Shown in pieces: positions 6,371 to 13,771 of a stretch of DNA of 28,846 nt. Numbering within the stretch: the first letter of the stretch is position 1; each line of letters starts with the position of its first letter. The notes beneath the pieces are model-generated. The model ran no database searches. It was not told the origin of the DNA and saw only the letters and a list, made by a program, of their open reading frames with translations. A program made the translations under genes and the position numbers. The DNA is from JAGVJT01 sp964471225 (lineage in GTDB: Bacteria; Pseudomonadota; Gammaproteobacteria; Legionellales; Legionellaceae). Where the stretch lies: the NCBI GenBank assembly GCA_964471225.1, contig CAYYEZ010000070.1, positions 1 to 28,846 on the forward strand, read 5' to 3'.

Positions 6371-7843
6371 ATGGTATATATTAATCAAGGATTGGAAAAT
6401 GTTGTCGTTTCGAGCACAAAAATATCAAACGTGGATGGTAAACATGGTGAGCTCGTTTATGCAGGCTTCTTGCTAGAGGAATTAATTGAACGTGGCTGTA
6501 CATACGAAGATGTGTTATTTCTATTATTAAAAAAACGTTTACCCACATCAGAGGAAAGTCACAAATTTTCAGCTTATCTCGCATCGAAAAGAGCATTATC
6601 GCCCGAGTTAGAAGCGATGATCGATGCAATCCCAAGAAACTTAGAGCCTATCGAAGCCTTAAGAACAGGCATCTCAGCACTGAGTAGTCAAATCAATAGC
6701 AGCTACCCGCCCAATGAAGAGCAAGCACTCGAGCTCATTGCCAAAGCACCTTTAATTTTGAGCCGATATTATCGCTTACAAACGAAGCAAGCGATTCTCG
6801 AGTCGGACTCAAAATTATCCCATGTTGAAAACTACCTCTACCTCCTCACAGGAAAAAATGAGAAAAATACAAAACATTACAAAGCATATGCCAGAGCTTT
6901 AGAAATTTACTTTATATCCACTATTGAACATGGCATGAACGCTTCCACTTTTGGTGCTCGTGTTTCCACATCCACCCAATCTGATTTAATTTCCTCTGTA
7001 ACAGCCGCACTGAGTGTACTAAAAGGACCACTGCATGGTGGCGCACCTCTCGAAGTTGTACATATGCTTGATGCTATCGGTAAAGAGGATCATGCAGAAG
7101 CATGGATACGCCAAGAAATCAGTGCAGGACGAAGAATTATGGGATTTGGACATCGTGTCTATGAAACTTACGATCCAAGAGCAAAAATTCTATTAGATGC
7201 GATTGAGCAGCTCCCTGTCGACGACCAAAATGTAAACTTATCATTGAGCCGATATGTTGAAAAAACAGCAATTAAAATTCTACAGGAGCTCAAGCCTGGT
7301 AAAAAATTATATACGAATGTAGAATTTGGCGCAGCTTCAATTTTACGCGCAGTCGGACTACCTGAGACCTTATACCCAGCAACATTTGGACTCTCCAGAT
7401 CAGGTGGATGGGTTGCACATATTTTAGAGCAAAGTGAAAAAAATCGCTTGATTCGCCCAACCAGTCAATACGATGGACCATGGCCTCAAAAAGTTCTCGA
7501 CAGGCAAGCCAAAGCGTTGCCTGAGAAACCAAAAGAAAAAAAGCATTCACCCGCAATTTTTCAGCCATTTAGACCTAAAGCCACGCCTATTGAAAGTAGA
7601 AAACCTTCCTCTTTTGAAATAAACATTTCTTTTTTAATGCATACCCTTGTTTATCCTACAGCCAAGATATGCGCGGCAATCATAGCTGTCGCAGGTTTTG
7701 CCTTATTAGCATCTAGCGTGTCCCCGCTGAGCTATTGGGTAACAGTCGGTGCTCTTGGATTTGGATTAGCCTCTAATGGACTTTTTTCGAATAACACTTC
7801 TCCGTCGAATGACTCTCTCACCCCTCAATGTGTGACTAGATAA
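6371..7843 (+). CDS. Citrate-synthase-family protein with C-terminal membrane tail
   Basis: 490 residues. Residues 1-375 are a compact type I citrate/2-methylcitrate synthase: N-terminal QGLENVVVSSTKISNVDGKHGELVYAG (read in two parts, 6-20 and 21-32), EHGMNASTF with H187, GPLHGG with H222, FGHRVY with H261. The usual catalytic Asp of the NVDF motif is Glu here (NVEF, E318), as I recall for one subgroup of bacterial citrate synthases. Residues about 376-490 are an extra tail: a basic, proline-containing linker, then two hydrophobic segments (about 421-447 and 451-472) and a polar end. Ordinary enzymes of this family are soluble and end near residue 370-380, so this one is probably membrane-attached. 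No good ribosome site is seen before ATG 6371. deoC follows after 11 bases. Confidence 0.85.
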   Translation: MVYINQGLENVVVSSTKISNVDGKHGELVYAGFLLEELIERGCTYEDVLFLLLKKRLPTSEESHKFSAYLASKRALSPELEAMIDAIPRNLEPIEALRTGISALSSQINSSYPPNEEQALELIAKAPLILSRYYRLQTKQAILESDSKLSHVENYLYLLTGKNEKNTKHYKAYARALEIYFISTIEHGMNASTFGARVSTSTQSDLISSVTAALSVLKGPLHGGAPLEVVHMLDAIGKEDHAEAWIRQEISAGRRIMGFGHRVYETYDPRAKILLDAIEQLPVDDQNVNLSLSRYVEKTAIKILQELKPGKKLYTNVEFGAASILRAVGLPETLYPATFGLSRSGGWVAHILEQSEKNRLIRPTSQYDGPWPQKVLDRQAKALPEKPKEKKHSPAIFQPFRPKATPIESRKPSSFEINISFLMHTLVYPTAKICAAIIAVAGFALLASSVSPLSYWVTVGALGFGLASNGLFSNNTSPSNDSLTPQCVTR

Positions 7844-7854
7844 AGGAGCGCGGC

Positions 7855-8526
7855 ATGCAGAAAATAGATGCTCTTACCGATCTAACGCTACTCGATGAAA
7901 ATGCATCTACAACACACATCGAGCAACTTGTGGCACAGGCGCTCGAACGTCGGGTCGCTGCAGTTTGCGTCTACCCCAAACACCTCAAGTATATCTCTCA
8001 ACAAATTAGACGCGCCACAGTCATCAACTTCCCCTCAGGCGAGCAGCCGCACGATATCGTATTACAAGATTTGGAAAATATTATCGTGCATCATTTAGCC
8101 GAAGAAATCGATTATGTTTTTCCTTACACGCTCTTTTTAAATGGACGTTCCGAAGAGGCTTTTTCCCGCTATCGCGATATTTCTCAATTATGCACTCAAC
8201 ATCAACTCTTACTGAAAGTGATTCTAGAAACTGGGGCTTTTCCTTCAGAAAAATTAATTGAAACGGTTTCTCTCGCACTCATTGAGCAAGGCTGCACTTT
8301 TTTGAAAACGTCTACAGGAAAAATATCTACTGGAGCAACACTTGAAGCCGCTTCTGCGATTCTCACTGCGATTCACATATCCAATACACCATGCGGTCTT
8401 AAAATTTCAGGGGGTATTCGTACAAATGAGCAAGCATTGTCTTACATGCAATTAGCAAAAACCATGTTGAACCGAGAACTCGATGCAACATGGTTTAGAA
8501 TTGGTCGAAGTGTTACACTGTTGTGA
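7855..8526 (+). CDS. deoC: Deoxyribose-phosphate aldolase
   Basis: 223 residues, a class I aldolase cleaving 2-deoxyribose 5-phosphate to glyceraldehyde 3-phosphate and acetaldehyde. Diagnostic segments are present: INFPSGEQ near 57-64, EIDYVFPY with D86, LLKVILETG with K121, the Schiff-base lysine K151 in FLKTSTGK, and K183 in LKISGGIRT. The short N-terminus and the length of 223 residues are typical of compact DeoC proteins. A strong AAGGAG lies just before ATG 7855, and the gene begins 11 bases after the citrate-synthase-like gene, so they are likely co-transcribed. No other nucleoside-catabolism gene (deoA, deoB, deoD) is adjacent, so here it may serve deoxyribose salvage alone. Confidence 0.93.
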   Translation: MQKIDALTDLTLLDENASTTHIEQLVAQALERRVAAVCVYPKHLKYISQQIRRATVINFPSGEQPHDIVLQDLENIIVHHLAEEIDYVFPYTLFLNGRSEEAFSRYRDISQLCTQHQLLLKVILETGAFPSEKLIETVSLALIEQGCTFLKTSTGKISTGATLEAASAILTAIHISNTPCGLKISGGIRTNEQALSYMQLAKTMLNRELDATWFRIGRSVTLL

Positions 8527-8560
8527 AATCACTGACTCGAGTCATTAGAGATCAATTATT

Positions 8561-9115
8561 ATGCGACCAAAGTCTATATTGGGGATGAATAAATTTCACC
8601 CATGGGTAAAGCTCCTTTTTGTCATTGCAGTGATTGTCATCCTCATCGCCCAATTGCATCAACATCTGCCTGAATGGACTGCATCGGTTCGTCAGTTAGG
8701 TCAATATGCAATTTTAGGATTTTTCACATTATATTGCTTGGCAATCTTATTTTTTTTACCGGTCGCCCCCATCGTTCTCGCTGGAGGGGCAATATTTGGT
8801 TTTTACTATGGTTTTTTGATCAATCTTTTTTGCGCCGTCATCAGCGCGCTTTTTTCTTTTTTAATTAGCCGATATTTTGGCTTAAACTGGATGTCTCCTC
8901 GCAAACAAACAAAACTTTTTCATTGGATCTCTCGATTTCAATCACTTGGATGGCGCTCTCTTGCTACAGCACGAGTCACTCCATTTTTACCATGCTCGAT
9001 TGTCAATTATGCGTATGGCCTCACGCATATTAAAATATCCACCTACAATTTAACAAATTTGATATTTTTTATCCCTTATAAACTCATCGCAACTTATATT
9101 GGCGCACATCTGTAA
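8561..9115 (+). CDS. VTT-domain (TVP38/TMEM64, DedA-like) membrane protein
   Basis: 184 residues with a membrane segment near 14-33, a long hydrophobic stretch (about 50-105) and a C-terminal helix. The family core is recognisable: FFLPVAPIVLAGGAIFG with its Pro and Gly pattern, then SALFSFLISRYFG, and the re-entrant motif ARVTPFLPCSIVNYAYGLT. VTT/DedA proteins act in the inner membrane and several are linked to phospholipid flipping or membrane homeostasis. The start at 8561 has a loosely placed AGAG upstream; ATG 8585 is an alternative that removes eight residues. It is 34 bases from deoC and may share its transcript. Confidence 0.85.
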   Translation: MRPKSILGMNKFHPWVKLLFVIAVIVILIAQLHQHLPEWTASVRQLGQYAILGFFTLYCLAILFFLPVAPIVLAGGAIFGFYYGFLINLFCAVISALFSFLISRYFGLNWMSPRKQTKLFHWISRFQSLGWRSLATARVTPFLPCSIVNYAYGLTHIKISTYNLTNLIFFIPYKLIATYIGAHL

Positions 9116-9128
9116 ATTAAGATATGAT
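9099..9128 (+). promoter_or_regulatory. Putative promoter of the small membrane protein
   Basis: TTGGCG (9099-9104), an 18-bp spacer, then TATGAT (9123-9128). The -35 lies within the last codons of the VTT gene. The leader to ATG 9170 would be about 35 bases. Confidence 0.45.
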
Positions 9129-9169
9129 GAAACGATTGCAAGGACATCTACCTTTTGGAGAAACTCAGG

Positions 9170-9502
9170 ATGCACACTCTCATTTTAAGTCTATTTGTTA
9201 GCGCCGCACTTTTAGGCATTTTCTTACTTTCCCGTATTATTCTCAAAAAACCACTACCCAAACGTGTTGCTATCGCTCATGGTGTTTTTGCGGTGAGTGG
9301 TCTTATCTCGCTAATACTTTATACAATTGAACATCCTGATTTACTCACAACACTCCTCGTATTAGGAGGGGCCGCCTTAGGTGGGACTTACATGCTCATC
9401 ACTCATCGATCAGGAAAAAAACTTCCTCAATTCATTCCATTTGTGCATGGAAGTGTCGGGATTATCGGCTTGATTTTATTGATTTATTATTTTTATGGAT
9501 AA
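9170..9502 (+). CDS. Small four-helix membrane protein of unknown function
   Basis: 110 residues from ATG 9170, chosen over TTG 9155 because GGAG (9157-9160) sits nine bases upstream. There are four hydrophobic segments, roughly 4-20, 31-51, 57-75 and 87-108. The protein looks like two related halves. Each second helix opens with a His-Gly pair followed by a glycine-rich helix: AIAHGVFAVSGLISLILY in the first half and PFVHGSVGIIGLILLIYY in the second. Paired histidines in helices could bind heme or metal, but this is speculation. No family is recognised with confidence. It lies between the VTT gene and argS. Confidence 0.7.
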   Translation: MHTLILSLFVSAALLGIFLLSRIILKKPLPKRVAIAHGVFAVSGLISLILYTIEHPDLLTTLLVLGGAALGGTYMLITHRSGKKLPQFIPFVHGSVGIIGLILLIYYFYG

Positions 9503-9511
9503 GTATATAAT
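9483..9511 (+). promoter_or_regulatory. Putative argS promoter
   Basis: A perfect TATAAT (9506-9511) lies 29 bases before ATG 9541. The -35 at 17 bp is weak (TTTATT, 9483-9488). The -35 is inside the end of the preceding gene. Confidence 0.4.
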
Positions 9512-9540
9512 GGCAGCCCTTGTCTGCACGCCTTAATCAC

Positions 9541-11277
9541 ATGAAAAAAAAACTCGAGTCTCTTTTACAGCAAGCTCTTCACGCATATGCAAGCGAAGCT
9601 GATTTTGAAATGCCACAACAACCTACTTACGTTGAGCGCCCACGCGAACTCGGTCACGGTGATTTTTCTAGCAATATAGCAATGATTCTTGCAAAATCAT
9701 TAAAAATTGCACCGCGACAATTTGCAGAAAAATTAATCAGCCATTTTCCCAAAAATGACTTAATCGAAGCTATCACACTTGCAGGACCGGGTTTTATTAA
9801 TTTTAAATTGAGTCAACAAGCACTCAATGCAGCATTACAAGAAATATGGTCATCTGAAATTTGTGGTGTTGAACCCGTTGGTACATCAGAAACAGTTGTT
9901 GTGGACTACTCATCACCTAATCTCGCTAAGGAAATGCATGTTGGACACTTACGTTCGACCATTATTGGCGACGCGCTTGCCCGAGCTTTCACGCTCAAAG
10001 GCTATACTGTCATTCGGCAAAATCATGTGGGGGATTGGGGTACACAATTCGGTATGTTAATTGCTCATCTTGCCGATGAAGAAACAGCACACCCAGGCTC
10101 TGTTCAACTAAACGATTTAGAAAGCTTTTATAAAGCCGCCAAATTAAGATTTGATAACGAGCCTGATTTTGCAGAACGAGCAAGACTCGAAGTTGTGCGC
10201 TTACAGTCAGAAGACCCTCACTGTCTTGAGCTTTGGAAAAGATTTATTCAGCTTTCACTATCACATTGCCAAGAAATCTATGATCGTTTGGGTGTTTTAC
10301 TAACAGTTGACGATGTCAGAGCAGAAAGTGCTTACAACGAAAAGCTCCCACAAATTATCAACGAGCTTCGAGCACAACATCTTTTGGTTGAGCATGAAGG
10401 TGCACAATGTGTTTTTCTTCCTGAATTTAAAGGGAAAAATAACGAACCACTGCCGATTATCGTGCAAAAAAAAGATGGCGGATTTCTCTATGCAACGACA
10501 GATCTCGCCGCAATTCAATATCGTCAGACCGAGTTGAATGCGTCTCGTGTTTTATACGTTGTGGATGCGAGACAATCTCTGCACTTCCAACAAATTTTTG
10601 CATTGGCATATCAAGCAGGACTTGCGAAGAAAACAACAAAACTGGAGCATGTAAGCTTTGGCATGGTGCTAGATAAATCCGGTAAGCCATTTAAGAGCCG
10701 AGAAGGTGGCGTCACCAAACTCGCGGATTTACTCAACGAAGCTGAAAAACGCGCCATATCTCTGATACAAACAAAACAAACCACGCTTTCTTCCCATGAG
10801 CTAGAAGAGATGGCCAAAGTTTTGGCGGTATCTTCGATTAAATATGCCGATTTATCAAAAAACAGAACGAGCGATTATATTTTTGATTGGGATACGATGC
10901 TGAGTTTTGAGGGAAACACCGCCCCTTATTTGTTATATGCGCATACACGCATTAAAAGTTTGTTACAAAAAGCAGCATTTAAAGGGTCTTTCAACCAGCC
11001 ATTACAACTCTCGCATGAACTTGACCTGCAACTCGCAAAACAGATTATTACTTTTCCTGAGATTATCGAAAATGTTGTCTCCAAAACAGCACCACATTTG
11101 TTGTGCACGTATCTTTTCGAGTTATCAGGTTTGTTCTCAACATTTTACGAAGCTTGCCCTATCTTAAATCAAGAAGAGTCACTTAAAGAGACTCGCCTGA
11201 TACTCGTCACCCTTACCGCACGCATCCTAGCACTAGGCTTGTCTCTTTTAGGTATTCAAACATTGGAACGCATGTAA
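9541..11277 (+). CDS. argS: Arginyl-tRNA synthetase
   Basis: Class I synthetase that charges tRNA-Arg. From ATG 9541 the product is 578 residues, matching E. coli ArgRS (577); the in-frame TTG at 9520 would add seven unlikely residues. Order of parts: N-terminal additional domain with RPRELGHGDFSSNIAM, the HIGH-type signature in SSPNLAKEMHVGHLRSTIIG, HVGDWGTQFG, the Rossmann fold, a KMSKS-equivalent in DKSGKPFKSREGG, and the DALR anticodon-binding domain from about NTAPYLLYAHTRIKSLL to the C-terminal LERM. No Shine-Dalgarno is visible. The gene ends at a hairpin shared with convergent bolA. Confidence 0.97.
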   Translation: MKKKLESLLQQALHAYASEADFEMPQQPTYVERPRELGHGDFSSNIAMILAKSLKIAPRQFAEKLISHFPKNDLIEAITLAGPGFINFKLSQQALNAALQEIWSSEICGVEPVGTSETVVVDYSSPNLAKEMHVGHLRSTIIGDALARAFTLKGYTVIRQNHVGDWGTQFGMLIAHLADEETAHPGSVQLNDLESFYKAAKLRFDNEPDFAERARLEVVRLQSEDPHCLELWKRFIQLSLSHCQEIYDRLGVLLTVDDVRAESAYNEKLPQIINELRAQHLLVEHEGAQCVFLPEFKGKNNEPLPIIVQKKDGGFLYATTDLAAIQYRQTELNASRVLYVVDARQSLHFQQIFALAYQAGLAKKTTKLEHVSFGMVLDKSGKPFKSREGGVTKLADLLNEAEKRAISLIQTKQTTLSSHELEEMAKVLAVSSIKYADLSKNRTSDYIFDWDTMLSFEGNTAPYLLYAHTRIKSLLQKAAFKGSFNQPLQLSHELDLQLAKQIITFPEIIENVVSKTAPHLLCTYLFELSGLFSTFYEACPILNQEESLKETRLILVTLTARILALGLSLLGIQTLERM

Positions 11278-11283
11278 AAATTA

Positions 11284-11341
11284 GACCCCGCGATCTTATT
11301 GGTGTTGACACCGAGGAGACTGCGGGTCGTTTTCTTTTTTT
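11284..11341 (+). terminator. argS terminator, overlapping the 3' end of bolA
   Basis: GACCC (11284-11288) pairs with GGGTC (11324-11328) with further CG pairs inside (one bulge). An inner GGTGT/ACACC hairpin (11301-11312) extends the structure, and a T-rich tract (11330-11341) follows. This has the form of an intrinsic terminator for argS, seven bases after its stop. Much of it also encodes the last residues of bolA on the other strand. Confidence 0.6.
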
Positions 11342-11595
11342 TGATACTCTTCGGGGCTGTATAGGTATAAACTTAGCGCGTGTAAACCCGTTTCAAATTC
11401 ATTACTTAGCAAGGCGTTTACTTTTCTATGTCGCTCAATACGAGATTGGTCTTTGAATTTCTCCGAAACCACTAATACAAAAAAATGTGTCTCGACGCCT
11501 TGTCGACGATGAGTATGCGACTCATCTTCAACCAGCAGTTTAACCGGTAAAAACTCACTCATCAGAATTTTAGTTATTCGCTCTTTTCGCTGCAT
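11296..11595 (-). CDS. bolA: BolA family protein
   Basis: 99 residues from ATG 11595. This start was chosen because AAGGT sits five bases upstream and the product then begins MQRKERITKIL as BolA proteins do; the frame is open back to 11640 but that extension is not BolA-like. Core motifs: VEDESHTHRRQGVETHF (with the helix-turn and conserved Ser-His), FVLVVSEKF, RIERHRKVNALL and LHALSLYLYSPEEY. BolA proteins pair with monothiol glutaredoxins through an Fe-S cluster and also affect envelope and stress gene expression. The His-rich DESHTH segment fits the cluster-binding loop. The last 11 residues are encoded inside the argS terminator. Confidence 0.92.
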   Translation of the reverse strand: MQRKERITKILMSEFLPVKLLVEDESHTHRRQGVETHFFVLVVSEKFKDQSRIERHRKVNALLSNEFETGLHALSLYLYSPEEYQKKENDPQSPRCQHQ

Positions 11596-11624
11596 ATAAG
11601 ACCTTATTATAAAAAAACATTTTC

Positions 11625-11653
11625 TTGCCGCACAATACACTCTTTGTTATGAT
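11625..11653 (+). promoter_or_regulatory. Putative promoter of the HprK-like/NTase genes
   Basis: TTGCCG (11625-11630), a 17-bp spacer, then TATGAT (11648-11653). The expected start of transcription is near 11660, 12-27 bases before the candidate start codons. It lies back to back with the bolA upstream region. Confidence 0.5.
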
Positions 11654-11671
11654 TTTTCCACATTTCGTAGG

Positions 11672-12661
11672 ATGTGCTTGGATGCAATGTTAAATCACTT
11701 TTCTTTATCCCCCGATATTGAACACTCCCCTGTTATTGAGTTTACACACACTTCAGAACAATACCATTATAGAGCTTTCGGTTTAAGCATTCGAAGTACC
11801 ATCTATTTCCCAGAACTCCCTCACTTAGAGACAGAAATTGAATCTCCTGATGTGACGATTCGATACGCAGAAAATTTTGAATCAGGTCTTCAAGACCCCA
11901 TCACAAGTCACCCTGCGTGGCAAGCTAAAGAAAATGCATTCTGGCTGAGAGTCACGGGCGTTGCTGAGTTTTTAGTGACCGAGGGGCAACATATCTATGT
12001 CAAACCTGATAAAGCTGGAGATATAGCCTCTATTCGCTTATTTATTTTAGGCTCTTGTATTGGCGCCTTGCTGATGCAGCGAGATTATTTTGTGCTTCAC
12101 GGCAATGCCATTCAGATAGGCCAACATTGTATTTCTATTGTGGGAGACTCAGGTGCTGGGAAATCTACGTTGTGCGCTGCTTTTTTTAAACGAGGATACT
12201 CTATTCTTGCTGATGATGTATGCGCGATTGATACAAATCTTCAGGTATTGCCCAGCTTTCCGCAGATTAAGCTTTGGAAAGATTCAGCCACACATCTCGA
12301 TATTAGCACACACAACCTAAGAAAAATCAGACCAAACACAGAAAAGTTCGCGCTACCATTACACACACAGTATCAAACTAAATCATTACCTCTATGCGGT
12401 ATTTATCAACTGACTCCTTGCGATGGCTCGCAACAAAAACAAGAAACCCTAGGCATTCAAAAACTCAAGATCTTGCATAAAAACACTTACCGCAGGCAGT
12501 ATCTCAAAGGCTTAAATAAATTGATACCACATCATCAGCAATCGGCAAACATTGCAAATAAAATTTTTGTTGTCGAAATTCTAAGACCCCGAGGAGAGAT
12601 TCAATTAGAAACACTCATCCATTTGATTGAAAACGATCTGCATGAGAAGGGTATGATGTAA
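11672..12661 (+). CDS. HPr kinase/phosphorylase-like ATPase
   Basis: 329 residues. The Walker A loop GDSGAGKST (158-166) is followed by GYSILADDVCAID (175-187, the HprK-type DD element) and a strand FPQIKLW (196-202). Upstream of the loop is VLHGNAIQIG, typical of the HprK-related kinase group. The N-terminal 130 residues are a separate mixed domain with no clear family. Unlike true HPr kinases there is no ptsH or other PTS gene nearby. Relatives, as I recall, occur in lasso-peptide and PqqD-type clusters, where some phosphorylate the peptide. Start choice is open: ATG 11672 has AGG too close, while ATG 11687 has GGA at five bases. The stop is directly followed by the next start codon, so the two products are coupled. 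Confidence 0.75.
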   Translation: MCLDAMLNHFSLSPDIEHSPVIEFTHTSEQYHYRAFGLSIRSTIYFPELPHLETEIESPDVTIRYAENFESGLQDPITSHPAWQAKENAFWLRVTGVAEFLVTEGQHIYVKPDKAGDIASIRLFILGSCIGALLMQRDYFVLHGNAIQIGQHCISIVGDSGAGKSTLCAAFFKRGYSILADDVCAIDTNLQVLPSFPQIKLWKDSATHLDISTHNLRKIRPNTEKFALPLHTQYQTKSLPLCGIYQLTPCDGSQQKQETLGIQKLKILHKNTYRRQYLKGLNKLIPHHQQSANIANKIFVVEILRPRGEIQLETLIHLIENDLHEKGMM

Positions 12662-13699
12662 ATGGATCCATTTTTTTATGCTTGTGTTCAATATATCCTT
12701 GGTGTTCGAGATAATATTCCAACCCCTGAACTTTTTGACAGTGAAAAATTTCAAGCTTGCAGCACGCTACATCATTTACAATTAATTTTTACTCATCTCT
12801 CATCAAGAGGCATTTTAAAAATACCTCTTGATGAGAAGAGTGTGATGCCACTCATTCAGCAACACTTAGTCACAAGAAAAGAGCTGCTTCGTGTTACAGA
12901 GACACTCAATGCATCCAATATTCCTTACGTCATCCTTAAAGGCATTCCTTTAACTCAACAACTGTATCAAAATAAGTGTCTTCGTTTTTCCAAAGATATT
13001 GATTTGCTTATTCCACTTTCAAAACTCCCTCTTGTACACCAAAATCTCACAGAGCTGGGTTTTAATTGTATTTCTGAGTTCACCCCTGTGTCTCTTGATA
13101 AACAAAATAAAAGAATTTATAGCGCACTTAAAGATCTGACCTATATTCACCCACAGTCGCGAGTAGAGATAGAGTTACATTGGAACACCACCATCACACC
13201 TCAATTCGGCTTCGCTTTTTCTGACATCGAGGCACACCGTCATTTAATTTTTATAGAAAATATCGGCGTGCATATCTTAAAAAACGAATATAACTTTGTT
13301 TATTTATGTATTCATGGTTCGGTTAGCCATTGGAGACGCTTAAAATGGCTGATTGATGTCGGGCTATTCTTTCAAAAACACACGCTCTCTTGGGAAAGAG
13401 TGATTGAGATTGCCAAAAAATACCATGCGTTACGATGTGTTTTGGAAGCGCAAACGTTGTTGAATGACTTTGGATTGAAGCTCCCCACGACTCGAGCACG
13501 CAAAAAAGATCATCTCGCTGTATTTATGCATAAATTATATATCCGCTATCTTTGGGGGACTCGCGAAATACCTCACCCTATCACAGAGCAGCTTTTACAA
13601 CTGTTTATTCATCCTCGCATTAATCAAAAATTCGGGTTTGTAGTGAATCGACTTTTATTTAACGCCAGTCGTCGTAAAAAATTATTAATGCGAGTCTAA
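12662..13699 (+). CDS. Nucleotidyltransferase-family protein (NTP_transf_5-like)
   Basis: 345 residues. Family marks: NASNIPYVILKGIPL (84-97), the two-carboxylate element RFSKDIDLLIP with D112 and D114, ELHWNTT (171-177) with E171 as a candidate third carboxylate, and HGSVSHWRRLKWLIDVGLFF (218-237). This pattern matches the uncharacterised nucleotidyltransferases that accompany HprK-like kinases in peptide-modification and exopolysaccharide loci. The target of nucleotidyl transfer is unknown. ATG 12662 begins at the base after the TAA of the HprK-like gene, with GAGAAGG 10-16 bases upstream. No precursor peptide, PqqD-like or lasso B-protein gene is present nearby. Confidence 0.75.
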   Translation: MDPFFYACVQYILGVRDNIPTPELFDSEKFQACSTLHHLQLIFTHLSSRGILKIPLDEKSVMPLIQQHLVTRKELLRVTETLNASNIPYVILKGIPLTQQLYQNKCLRFSKDIDLLIPLSKLPLVHQNLTELGFNCISEFTPVSLDKQNKRIYSALKDLTYIHPQSRVEIELHWNTTITPQFGFAFSDIEAHRHLIFIENIGVHILKNEYNFVYLCIHGSVSHWRRLKWLIDVGLFFQKHTLSWERVIEIAKKYHALRCVLEAQTLLNDFGLKLPTTRARKKDHLAVFMHKLYIRYLWGTREIPHPITEQLLQLFIHPRINQKFGFVVNRLLFNASRRKKLLMRV

Positions 13700-13708
13700 A
13701 TAACGCTA

Positions 13709-13737
13709 CTGACTTCACTTAACTCATTTGTTAACAT
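13709..13737 (+). promoter_or_regulatory. Putative mutS promoter
   Basis: CTGACT (13709-13714), a 17-bp spacer, then TAACAT (13732-13737), each 4 of 6. It overlaps the upstream ATG 13736, which supports the downstream start at 13772. Confidence 0.35.
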
Positions 13738-13771
13738 GTTGGCATCTTTCATCTCAACTCACAGTGAGCTT

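Noticed and set aside
11595..11640. BolA extension to 11640
   Set aside because: The added residues are not BolA-like and AAGGT directly precedes ATG 11595.
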